A stretch of 64,000 bases of DNA from Streptomyces sp. KMM 9044 (GTDB taxonomy: Bacteria > Actinomycetota > Actinomycetes > Streptomycetales > Streptomycetaceae): the NCBI RefSeq assembly GCF_024701375.2, contig NZ_CP113910.1, positions 3,348,001 through 3,412,000 on the forward strand, written 5' to 3'. Below, piece after piece: positions 42,853-51,032 of this stretch. The position numbers and the translations under genes were made by a program. Position 1 is the stretch's first letter. Each line of letters opens with the position of its first letter. Below the pieces are notes generated by a model that saw nothing but the letters and a program-made list of their open reading frames with translations, ran no database searches and was not told where the DNA came from.

Positions 42853-43955
42853 GCGGCCCTCGCCTCCACCAGCGCCCGCTCCCAGAACTCCTTGCAGAAC
42901 CGGGCCAACGGGCTCCGGCTCGACGCCCCTGGCGGCCGCCCCGAGCCGGGCGGTCGCTGCAGGCCGGGCTCGACGGGTACGTCGCCGACGAGAGGCAGTC
43001 CGAGCAGCCGGGCCACCTCGCGGTCGTCGAGGCCGGGCGCGTACGGACCGCGCACCGCCACCCGCAGGTCGCGCAGGACCATGCCGACGGCGGAGACGAC
43101 GCGCCCGGCCGCCGCGACGGCGCGCAGTTCGGCGGGGACCACCAGGAGCCCGAGGTCGAGTTGCGCGAGGATCTCGGCCACCCCGCCGTCGACGCGCCGC
43201 GGCAGGTCGACCACGACCGTGCCGCCCCCGCGCCGGGCCGCGGCGAGCACCGCCCGTACGGCCTGCGGCGGCACGGTGACGCAGTCGCCGCGGTCCCAGC
43301 TGAGCACGCGCAGGGAGTGCAGTTCGGGCAGCGACTCCTCCAGCGCGCCGCAACCGACCCGCCCCCGTGAGGCGGCGAAGGCGGGCCAGCGCAGCCCTTC
43401 CGCCGTTTCGCCGCCGAGGACCACGTCGAGTCCGCCGCCCAGCGGATCCGCGTCCACCAGGAGGGTGCGCAGTCCCTCACGCGCCGAAGTGACGGCGAGC
43501 GCGCACGCGAGCGTGGAGGCGCCGGCCCCGCCCCGGCCGCCGAGGACGCCGACGGTCAGGGCCGGCCGGCCCACGCCCTCGGCCACGTCGGCGATGCGGT
43601 CGACCAGCCACTGCTCGCCGTCGGGCAGCATCAGCACATGGTCGGCGCCGATCTCGACGGCCCGGCGCCAGACCCCGGAGTCGTCCTGGTCGCGGCCGAC
43701 CAGCACCACTCCGCGCCGCCGCGCGGCATCGCGCACGCGCCGCGCGGCGTCGTCCCCGACGAGGACGAGCGGGGCGGCCTCCCATCTGCCTCGCTGCTCG
43801 GGCACCCCGTGGTGGACCTCCGGGGTGGCACCGGCCGCCGCGCACAGGCGCAGCAGGTCGTCGAGAAGCCCGGTGTCCTCGGTGACGATCAGCGGTCCGC
43901 CCTGCCTGCTTCCTCCGGCGGCGGGCGGTGGATCGTGTGTGACGGTTCCTGCCAT
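42849..43955 (-). CDS. Septum-site-determining protein Ssd/CpaE-like
   Basis: 368 residues from ATG 43955 with GAGGGAAGAAA. The N-terminal receiver-like domain (GPLIVTEDTGLLDDLLRLCAAAG...) is followed by a MinD/ParA-type domain whose deviant Walker A reads LGGRGGAGASTLA (about 133-145). Both signature lysines are replaced, as in actinobacterial Ssd proteins, so ATPase activity is doubtful. Then LLVDADPLGGGLDVVLGGE and TVVVDLPRR. CpaE-like proteins place Tad machinery at a cell site, and Ssd affects septation in mycobacteria. First gene of the tad operon; the gap upstream holds its promoter. Confidence 0.9.
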   Translation of the reverse strand: MAGTVTHDPPPAAGGSRQGGPLIVTEDTGLLDDLLRLCAAAGATPEVHHGVPEQRGRWEAAPLVLVGDDAARRVRDAARRRGVVLVGRDQDDSGVWRRAVEIGADHVLMLPDGEQWLVDRIADVAEGVGRPALTVGVLGGRGGAGASTLACALAVTSAREGLRTLLVDADPLGGGLDVVLGGETAEGLRWPAFAASRGRVGCGALEESLPELHSLRVLSWDRGDCVTVPPQAVRAVLAAARRGGGTVVVDLPRRVDGGVAEILAQLDLGLLVVPAELRAVAAAGRVVSAVGMVLRDLRVAVRGPYAPGLDDREVARLLGLPLVGDVPVEPGLQRPPGSGRPPGASSRSPLARFCKEFWERALVEARAA

Positions 43956-44533
43956 TTTCTTCCCTCTTCGCTGCATCACGCGACGCCTCTGCGGCCCCGC
44001 GATTCCCATATGTGTGAAGAACCGGCAAGCGGTCTCCATATGAACGGCCGACAGAAACCGGCCGTACGTGACTCGACAAACGGAACGGGCGGTGAACTCG
44101 CCACGAGCGGGGCGCGCTGGAATCACGGTGCAGCGATCCGGAAAATCGTGTGGATCTTGGTCAAAAACTGTGGACGGTCCGACGCTTGTGAATATCGCCG
44201 TCACCCATACCGGTGAGCCCCGAGCGACCCTCAGGGAATCCCGCAGAGCACCACTTCGGCTACACAGAGGTACATATCGTGACCATGACAACTTGTGAGG
44301 GCGTGACCGCCCGGCGACGTCTCAGCCGTGACGAGAAGGAGGAAAACCCACCCGGACATGCGACGACCCCCGCCGGGGGGGGAGAGCGGGGGTCGTCCCC
44401 ACGGCCGACTCGGGGGGGGGAGGAGCCGGACCGGGTTAGCACGGTCGCGAACGATCCGTGACTCCCATGGTGTACCCGAGAGCCTTCTCAGGCAAGCCCA
44501 CGCGCCACACCTTACGCCGAATGGACTGCGCCT
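43956..44533. other. 578-bp region between divergent ssd and HAD genes
   Basis: No supported gene. It should hold both promoters. A hairpin (arms gacgacccccgc 44362-44373 and gcgggggtcgtc 44386-44397) and two G tracts (eight G at 44375-44382 and nine G at 44412-44420) lie within 60 bp. A good AGGAGG at 44338-44343 has no convincing start at proper spacing. Confidence 0.5.
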
Positions 44534-45367
44534 ATGCTCAGGGACGTGGAAAACCACTCACTGCCCCGTACAGCCGCCTTCTTCGATCTGGACAAGACGG
44601 TCATCGCGAAGTCGAGCACGCTCACGTTCAGCAAGTCGTTCTACCAAGGCGGCCTGATCAACCGCAGGGCAGTCCTGCGTACCGCATACGCCCAGTTCGT
44701 CTTCCTGGCCGGCGGTGCCGACCACGACCAGATGGAGCGGATGCGCAAGTACCTGTCCGCACTGTGCCGCGGCTGGAACGTCCAACAGGTCAAGGAGATC
44801 GTCGCCGAGACCCTGCACGACCTGATCGACCCCATCATCTACGACGAGGCCGCCACCCTCATCGAGCAGCACCACACCGCCGGCCGCGACGTGGTGATCG
44901 TGTCCACCTCGGGCACCGAGGTCGTCGAGCCGATCGGCGAACTGCTGGGCGCGGACCGGGTCGTCGCCACCCGCATGGTCGTGGGCGACGACGGATGCTT
45001 CACCGGAGAGGTGGAGTACTACGCGTACGGGCCGACGAAGGCCGAGGCGGTCAGGGAGCTGGCCGAGTCGGAGGGCTACGACCTCGCCCGCTGCTACGCC
45101 TACAGCGACTCGGCGACCGATGTGCCGATGCTGGAGTCCGTGGGGCACCCGCACGCCGTGAACCCGGACCGGGCCCTGCGCCGCGAAGCCGTCGCGCGCG
45201 AGTGGCCGATCCTGGACTTCCACCGGCCCGTCCGGCTCAAGCAGCGCATCCCCGCGCTCTCCGTCCCGCACCGTCCGGCTCTCGTGGCGGTGGCCGCCAT
45301 AGGAGCCGCCGCGGCCACCGCGGGCCTGGTCTGGTACACCAGCCGACGCCGCGCACCGGTGGCCTGA
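44534..45367 (+). CDS. HAD-superfamily IB phosphatase with a C-terminal membrane anchor
   Basis: 277 residues from ATG 44534; GTG 44546 (MENHSLPRTAAFF) is an equally plausible start. The nucleophile motif is AAFFDLDKT (Asp18 and Asp20), motif II is VIVSTSGTEV, and motif III/IV is YAYSDSATDVPML after a Lys in GPTKAEA. This is the SerB-like HAD-IB layout. Residues about 250-268 (ALVAVAAIGAAAATAGLVWY) form a membrane helix, so it is anchored with the catalytic domain in the cytoplasm. Relatives include phosphoserine- and lysophosphatidate-type phosphatases; substrate unknown. Confidence 0.92.
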   Translation: MLRDVENHSLPRTAAFFDLDKTVIAKSSTLTFSKSFYQGGLINRRAVLRTAYAQFVFLAGGADHDQMERMRKYLSALCRGWNVQQVKEIVAETLHDLIDPIIYDEAATLIEQHHTAGRDVVIVSTSGTEVVEPIGELLGADRVVATRMVVGDDGCFTGEVEYYAYGPTKAEAVRELAESEGYDLARCYAYSDSATDVPMLESVGHPHAVNPDRALRREAVAREWPILDFHRPVRLKQRIPALSVPHRPALVAVAAIGAAAATAGLVWYTSRRRAPVA

Positions 45368-45765
45368 CCGGGCACAGTGAAGGCGCCCGCGGGTGCCGGT
45401 CTCCGTCCGGCACATCGGCTCCCGACCGGCGCGCCTCGAACCCAAAGGCAAAGAAGCGGGTCCCCCACTTCCGCTTGCTTGGAACCTGGAGTACAAAGGA
45501 CTTAACGGCCCGCGAGACCAAGGACATCCGAGAGGATCACCTTCACCACGCATCTGGCCCCACGGACCGAGCATGGCCACAGGGCACCCACGCGACGTCG
45601 ACCCGTCGATTACGGGCCAGCCGCACCAGGGACGGGCAGAGTTCCCGACCTGATGGGCACATATCGAGGACGCCTGGTAACCAGGTGGACATGCCAGCGG
45701 CGGTACGAGAATTCGTACCGCCGCATTTCTGCGCAGGCCTCCGCGCCCGGGCCCCCGGGCGCGCG
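45368..45765. other. 398-bp region between convergent HAD and Fic-like genes, with terminators
   Basis: No supported gene. A perfect 12-bp hairpin (gcggcggtacga 45699-45710, loop gaat, tcgtaccgccgc 45715-45726) is followed on the plus strand by ATTT. A second one (cgcgcccggg 45744-45753, cccgggcgcg 45756-45765) touches the Fic-like stop. A cctggt-a-accagg palindrome lies at 45676-45688. These look like terminators for the two converging genes. The long distance from the HAD stop to the first hairpin leaves room for a small RNA, but nothing proves it. Confidence 0.65.
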
Positions 45766-46590
45766 TTACGCCGCCCCGCGCTGCAGCGCCTCGCACACTG
45801 CCATGGACTCGCGCGCCCCCAGCTCGACCGCCCGTCCGCAGTGGGCGATCCAGGCGGCAACGCCCTCGGAGGTGCCGGAGACATAGCCCTCCAACGCCGT
45901 CAGGTAAGCGTCCCGGCCCAGTTCGGCGTGGCCGACCTCGGCCGGGCAGACCGACTTCGGGTCCAGTCCGCTGCCCACCAGCACGATGCGCTCGGCCGTA
46001 CGCGCGAGAAGGCCGTTGTGGGAGGTGAAGGGGCGCAGCGCGAGCAGTTCGCCGTGTACGACGGCGGCCGTGACCAGCGCCGGGGCGGGGCCGCCCGCAA
46101 TGATCAGCTCGGCCAGGCCCTCCAGCCGGCCGTGCGCCTCCACCGCGCCGGGCAGCGGAAGCCCGATCAAGGCCTCGTCGACCCGCTCACCGTCCTTCCG
46201 GGGCCGTCCGACCTGGTCGGCGTGGTCCGCTGCCGCCACCAGGTGCAGCCGGGCGAGCACCCTCAGCGGCGACTGCCGCCAGACGGTCAGCAACTGGCCC
46301 GCCTCGGCGGACAGCCGCAGCGCGGCGCCCATCGTGCGTGCCTCGTCGTCGGTGCCGAAGTCGCTGCGCCGACGCACCTCCTCCAGCGCCCAGTCCGCGC
46401 CGGACACCGCGGCCGAGCCGCGGGCGCCGCGCAGTGCCGCCTCGGAAGTGATCTCGTTGCTGCGTCGCCGCATGACCCGGTGCCCGTAGACGCGGTCCAC
46501 GGCCTTGCGTACGGATTCCACGGATTCGGCCACACCGGGCAGCGAGCCCAGAGCCGCGAGCGGATCGGCGGTCGCCCCTGTCGTACTCAT
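45766..46590 (-). CDS. Degenerate Fic-like protein
   Basis: 274 residues from ATG 46590 (MSTTGATADPLAAL). The middle of the protein has the Fic-type helix layout: ARLHLVAAADHA, ALVTAAVVHGELLALRPFTSHNGLLARTAERIVLV. The segment RPFTSHNG at about residues 186-193 aligns with HPFxxGNG, but the catalytic His is Arg and the first Gly is His, so AMP transfer is not expected. Homologues are often labelled oxidoreductase, without support that I can see. A perfect 22-bp palindrome spans its start codon, suggesting tight control. Probably a single-gene unit ended by a hairpin. Confidence 0.75.
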   Translation of the reverse strand: MSTTGATADPLAALGSLPGVAESVESVRKAVDRVYGHRVMRRRSNEITSEAALRGARGSAAVSGADWALEEVRRRSDFGTDDEARTMGAALRLSAEAGQLLTVWRQSPLRVLARLHLVAAADHADQVGRPRKDGERVDEALIGLPLPGAVEAHGRLEGLAELIIAGGPAPALVTAAVVHGELLALRPFTSHNGLLARTAERIVLVGSGLDPKSVCPAEVGHAELGRDAYLTALEGYVSGTSEGVAAWIAHCGRAVELGARESMAVCEALQRGAA

Positions 46591-46600
46591 GAGTACGACA
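46579..46600. promoter_or_regulatory. Perfect 22-bp palindrome over a start codon
   Basis: tgtcgtactca/tgagtacgaca is an exact 11+11-bp palindrome whose centre contains the ATG of the Fic-like gene (minus-strand start at 46590). A dimeric repressor bound here would block the transcript at its 5' end; the message could be leaderless. No other copy was noticed. Confidence 0.65.
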
Positions 46601-46684
46601 TTACGCACCTCCGGCGCCCGCCCCTCCGAAGAGTGGCCTTCTTCACGCCGGATCGACGCCCGCGGCCACGGCGGAGGCCGCCGT

Positions 46685-47956
46685 TCACCCCTTCGCCGCG
46701 GGCGCCCCGGGAACGCCCTTGGGAGCCGGGGCGGGACCGGCGGACAGGAAGGACTTCCAGCCCCGCTTCGGGGCCTCGCCCACATTCAGGGTGCGCAGCT
46801 TCTCCAGGGTCCGCGGGGCCTGGGCGTCCAGCCAGTCCGCGAGCTGCCGGAAGGAGACGCAGCGCACCTCCGGCTTGGTGCACACCGCCTCGACGGTCTC
46901 CTCGACGGCGCGCATGTAGGTGCCGCCGTTCCAGGACTCGAAGTGGTTGCCGATGATCAGAGGCGCCCGGTTGCCGTCATAGGCCCGCTGGAAGCCCGCG
47001 ATGAGGCCGTCCCGCATCTGGTCGCCCCACAGTTCGTGCTTCGCGGGGTCGCCCTGGGTGGTGGTGCCGGACTGGTTGACCATGAAGTTGTAGTCCATGG
47101 TGAGCTGCTCGAAGGAGTGCCCGGGGAACGGGACGAGCTGCAGCGACAGATCCCACAGACCCCGCTTCTTCTTCGGCCACACCTGATTGTTGACGCCGCT
47201 GGTGTCGTAACGGAAGCCCAGCTCACTCGCGGCCCTCGTGAAGTTCTCCTGGCCCTCCAGGCAGGGGGTGCGGGCGCCGATGAGCTCCTTGTCGTAGTCG
47301 AAGGGCAGGGGGGCCGCGTTCTTCATGCCGGTGTGTGTCTTCCAGGACTTCACGAACTCCTTGGCCTGGGCGATCTCGTCCTTCCACTCCTCCACCGACC
47401 ACTCGCCGACCCCGCCGTCGGCACCGCAGAAGTGGCCGTTGAAGTGGGTGCCGATCTCGTTGCCCTCCAGCCACGCGAGGCGCAGCTGCTCCGCGGTGGC
47501 TGCGATGCCCTCCGCATCGTTGAAGCCGATGTCCGAACGGCCCGGCGAGTGCTGCGGCGGGCGGTACAGGTCACGCTTCTCCTCCGGGAGCATGTACACG
47601 CCACTCAGGAAGTACGTCATGGTCGTGTCGTTCTCCTTGGCGACCTCGCGGAAGTGCGAGAAGAGCTTCTGGCTGTCCTCACCCGCGCCGTCCCACGAGA
47701 AGACGACGAACTGCGGGGGCCTCTCGCCCGGCTTCAGCCGCTCGGGCCCGGTCAGGTGCGGCTGCTGCCCGGTGTACGCGGTGGAGCCGTCGCCGATCAG
47801 ACGGACCACCTTTTCCGGTGCGGGCGCCGGCTCCGCCTTCTTCGGGCCGTGCGATTCCTTCCCGGAGTCCTCGGCGCCGGTTCCGCAGCCGGCGAGCGAG
47901 ACGGCGCAGACCGCGGTGATCACGGCGCCCACGGCGATCCTTCGGGTGGCGGCCAT
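46685..47956 (-). CDS. Secreted lipoprotein, polysaccharide-deacetylase-like
   Basis: 423 residues from ATG 47956. Lipoprotein signal AVGAVITAVCAVSLAGC, lipobox at Cys24, then a Gly/Ser/Lys/Pro linker. The body resembles the NodB/polysaccharide-deacetylase fold: FVVFSWDGAGED supplies an early Asp, GNEIGTHFNGHFCG the HxxxH metal motif, and GARTPCLEGQ and PLIIGNHFESWNGG later motifs. It is larger than typical deacetylases. It would act outside the membrane on cell-wall or other glycans; that substrate is inferred from the family. It is transcribed in the same direction as the Fic-like gene, 94 bp upstream of it. Confidence 0.85.
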   Translation of the reverse strand: MAATRRIAVGAVITAVCAVSLAGCGTGAEDSGKESHGPKKAEPAPAPEKVVRLIGDGSTAYTGQQPHLTGPERLKPGERPPQFVVFSWDGAGEDSQKLFSHFREVAKENDTTMTYFLSGVYMLPEEKRDLYRPPQHSPGRSDIGFNDAEGIAATAEQLRLAWLEGNEIGTHFNGHFCGADGGVGEWSVEEWKDEIAQAKEFVKSWKTHTGMKNAAPLPFDYDKELIGARTPCLEGQENFTRAASELGFRYDTSGVNNQVWPKKKRGLWDLSLQLVPFPGHSFEQLTMDYNFMVNQSGTTTQGDPAKHELWGDQMRDGLIAGFQRAYDGNRAPLIIGNHFESWNGGTYMRAVEETVEAVCTKPEVRCVSFRQLADWLDAQAPRTLEKLRTLNVGEAPKRGWKSFLSAGPAPAPKGVPGAPAAKG

Positions 47957-48290
47957 GTCCGCCCACCTTCTTCCTTCTCTCGGGCCAACCCTGGCGGGGG
48001 CGATGTCTGGTGCTGTGCCGACCCGGGCCGGCAGCGCCGCCAAAGTCGCACGCAACCGAGAAGGAATTAGTACGACAAGCCGATGGAATGCCCACTTCAC
48101 CCGCGCGAATGATTAATTGCCCCATTTGCCGGGAAAACCTATGCCCGCCCTTTACTCTGAATTACAATTCGTTTACTGATAGTTGGGATCCCCTCGTTCC
48201 GACGCCGTGCCCCCGGCCGCGTCCATCCCCGCCGTCGAGCGGGTCACCACCCCTTTCCGTGACCGCGCAGCCCCGGAGGAGACGGGAAGC
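47957..48290. other. 334-bp divergent promoter region, locally A/T-rich
   Basis: No gene seen. The stretch 48055-48190 is clearly more A/T-rich than its surroundings (for example gattaattgcccc, ttactctgaattacaattcg), as expected for the promoters of the divergent deacetylase-like and SulP genes. No clear operator or riboswitch was recognised. Confidence 0.45.
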
Positions 48291-50816
48291 ATGCCAGCCT
48301 GTGTTCCCACCCACACCGCCGATCCGAACCGGCCCGAACGCGCTCATCCGCCGCACAGTCCGCCACCGGTCCGGCCACCCCACCCCCGCCGCCTGCGCAT
48401 CGCGGGCGCCGATCTGTCGGCCGCCGTGGCGGTCTTCCTGATCGCCCTGCCCCTGTCGCTCGGCATCGCCCTCGCCACCGGCGCGCCGCTCCAGGCCGGC
48501 CTGGTGGCCGCGGCCGTGGGCGGGATCGTCGCCGGCCGGATCGGCGGCTCCCCGCTCCAGGTCAGCGGTCCGGCCGCCGGACTCACCGTCGTCACCGCCG
48601 ACCTCATCCAGCAGTACGGGTGGCGGACGACCTGTGCCATCACCGTCCTCGCCGGACTCGCCCAGATCGGCCTGGGCTTCCTGCGGGTGGCACGCGGCGC
48701 GCTCGCCGTCAGCCCCGCGATCGTGCACGGCATGCTCGCCGGCATCGGCGTCACCATCGCCGTCGCCCAGGTGCACATCGTCCTCGGCGGCACCCCGCAG
48801 AGCTCCGTCCCCGACAATCTCCGGGCGCTGCCCGCCCAGTTGGCGAACGTGGACCCCGCGGCTGTCGCAGTGAGCGTGCTCACCCTCGCCCTGCTCCTGC
48901 TGTGGCCGAGACTGCCCGGACAGGCCGGACGCCTTCTGCGCAGGGTCCCCGCCGCTCTCGTCGCCGTCACAGGGGCCACCGCGACGGCCGCAGCGGCCGG
49001 ACTCGTCCTGGCCGAGGTCGACCTGCCGTCCTGGCGCAGCCACGCACTGGCCGGGCTCCCCGAAGGGCCCGTGCTCGGGCTCGTCGCCGCCGTGCTCACC
49101 ACCACGCTGGTGTGCAGCGTGCAGTCACTGCTGGGCGCGGTCGCCGTGGACAAACTGGTGTCCCGTCGCCCCGGTCCGGGCCATGTCCCACGCTCCGACC
49201 TGGACCGCGAACTGCTCGGCCAGGGCACCGCGAACATCGCCTCCGGCTGCCTCGGCGGCCTGCCCGTGGCCGGGGTGGCCGTGCGCAGTTCCGCGAACGT
49301 GCACGCGGGCGCCGTGAGCCGGAACTCCACGATGCTGCACGGCGTTCTCGTAGTGGTCGCCGCGCTGCTGATGGTTCCCCTCCTGGAGCTCATCCCGCTG
49401 GCCTCGCTCGCCGCCCTGGTGATGGCCGTCGGCATCCAGATGGTGTCCCTGCACCACATTCGCACGGTGACCCGCCACCGTGAAGCCCTGGTCTACGCCG
49501 TGACCGCCGTCGGCGTGGTCTTCGCGGGAGTTCTGGAGGGCGTGACCCTGGGGGTCGCCGTCGCCGTGGGCGTGGCCCTGCACCGCCTCACTCGGACCCG
49601 GATCACGCATGAGGAGAAGGACGGAGTCCATCACGTACATGTCCGAGGGCAGTTGACGTTCCTCGCGGTGCCCAGACTCAGCCGGGCCCTGCATCTCGTG
49701 CCCCAGGGGGCCACCGGTGTCGTGGCGTTGGACGGCTCGTTCATGGACCACGCGGCGTACGAGGCCCTGCACGACTGGCAGAACACACACACCGCCCGGG
49801 GCGGAGCGGTGGAGATCACCGGCCGTCGGCCCGGAGTGGGCGTGCGGATCGCCGAGCCCGCGACGCTCGTCTCTTCCCCCGCGGCGGACGAGACCGGCAT
49901 GCCGTCCAGCGCCGGATGCCGCTGCCGGCCCTGGACCGCCTGGCGCAACCACCAGTGCGAGCCAGCGCTCTCCGCACCGGACGACGACCTGCGCGACCAC
50001 GACAGCCGTGACACCGGAGACGCCGGCGACGGACAGGACGGTCCCGGCGGGCGCCCGAACCCGTCGGGCACGGGCACGGGCGTGAGCACGGGGTCGGACA
50101 CCGGCACCGGCAGCCTGTTGGGTGCCAACGGCCCGGAGACGTCCCGGACCGGGACCGACCTGGTGCGCGGGCTCAGCACGTTCCAGCGGAACACCGCTCC
50201 TCTGGTGCGCGGTGAGCTGGCCCGGCTGGCGCGCGAGGGACAGCGGCCGACTCAGTTGTTCCTCGCCTGCGCCGACTCCCGGCTGGTCACCTCGATGATC
50301 ACCTCCAGCGGTCCGGGCGACCTGTTCGTGGTCCGCAATGTCGGCAACCTCGTGCCGCCGCCCGGCGAGGAGAGCGGTGACGACTCGGTGGCGGCCGCCC
50401 TCGAGTACGCCGTGGAGGTGCTGGAGGTGCGGTCCATCGCGGTGTGCGGGCATTCGGGCTGCGGTGCGATGCAGGCACTGCTCGACCCCCAGCCGGACGG
50501 CGCCCTCACTCCGCTGAGACGGTGGCTGCGGCACGGGCTGCCGAGCCTGGAGCGCGTGCGGGACAGGAGTGGGCCCCAGGTTCGGCTGGCCGGGCGGGCA
50601 CCGGCGGACACCGCCGAGCAGCTCTGCCTGGCCAACGTCGTCCAGCAGCTGGAGCACCTGCGCGCCCACGAATCGGTGGCCCGCGCCCTGAAGGACGGGC
50701 TCCTGACGCTCCATGGCCTCTATTTCCACGTGGGTGAGGCACGGGCGTATCTCCTCAGCGAGGCGGCCGGAGAGCGGGTGTTCGACCGGGTCCGGGCCAA
50801 GGATCCTACGCAGTGA
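48291..50816 (+). CDS. SulP anion transporter fused to beta-carbonic anhydrase
   Basis: 841 residues from ATG 48291 (GGAGGAGACGGG upstream). Residues about 35-430 are a SulP transporter with around ten to twelve helices, beginning ADLSAAVAVFLIALPLSLGIALATGAP; GGSPLQVSGPAAG and GGLPVAGVAVRSSANV are conserved sites. A STAS-like domain (about 440-530, VRGQLTFLAVPRLSRAL) follows, then a disordered linker. The C-terminal 220 residues are a beta-class carbonic anhydrase with zinc ligands in CADSRLV and the GHSGCGAM pair. Such fusions are thought to move bicarbonate or a related anion and interconvert it with CO2 at the membrane. Both halves look intact. Confidence 0.95.
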   Translation: MPACVPTHTADPNRPERAHPPHSPPPVRPPHPRRLRIAGADLSAAVAVFLIALPLSLGIALATGAPLQAGLVAAAVGGIVAGRIGGSPLQVSGPAAGLTVVTADLIQQYGWRTTCAITVLAGLAQIGLGFLRVARGALAVSPAIVHGMLAGIGVTIAVAQVHIVLGGTPQSSVPDNLRALPAQLANVDPAAVAVSVLTLALLLLWPRLPGQAGRLLRRVPAALVAVTGATATAAAAGLVLAEVDLPSWRSHALAGLPEGPVLGLVAAVLTTTLVCSVQSLLGAVAVDKLVSRRPGPGHVPRSDLDRELLGQGTANIASGCLGGLPVAGVAVRSSANVHAGAVSRNSTMLHGVLVVVAALLMVPLLELIPLASLAALVMAVGIQMVSLHHIRTVTRHREALVYAVTAVGVVFAGVLEGVTLGVAVAVGVALHRLTRTRITHEEKDGVHHVHVRGQLTFLAVPRLSRALHLVPQGATGVVALDGSFMDHAAYEALHDWQNTHTARGGAVEITGRRPGVGVRIAEPATLVSSPAADETGMPSSAGCRCRPWTAWRNHQCEPALSAPDDDLRDHDSRDTGDAGDGQDGPGGRPNPSGTGTGVSTGSDTGTGSLLGANGPETSRTGTDLVRGLSTFQRNTAPLVRGELARLAREGQRPTQLFLACADSRLVTSMITSSGPGDLFVVRNVGNLVPPPGEESGDDSVAAALEYAVEVLEVRSIAVCGHSGCGAMQALLDPQPDGALTPLRRWLRHGLPSLERVRDRSGPQVRLAGRAPADTAEQLCLANVVQQLEHLRAHESVARALKDGLLTLHGLYFHVGEARAYLLSEAAGERVFDRVRAKDPTQ

Positions 50817-51032
50817 AGGACCGGCGACCGGACTCCGAAGACATATGAGGCAGTGCCGAGGCTGAACCGCACCTCACCGGTCTCCGTGGATAGGGGTGGC
50901 CCCTGGCCGTGGAAGCCGGCGGTAGACCCCTAAAGGTCTAAACCACTTTGCCGTCGACCCTTGTCAGCGCACCCCTGGTTCTGATGAGCTGTGGCCTGGG
51001 ACACAACGGACACTCCGGGAAAGGCAGATGCC

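Noticed and set aside
44285..44461. Possible 58-codon ORF upstream of the HAD gene
   Set aside because: Start lacks a properly spaced ribosome site, and the frame is made of hairpin and G-tract sequence.
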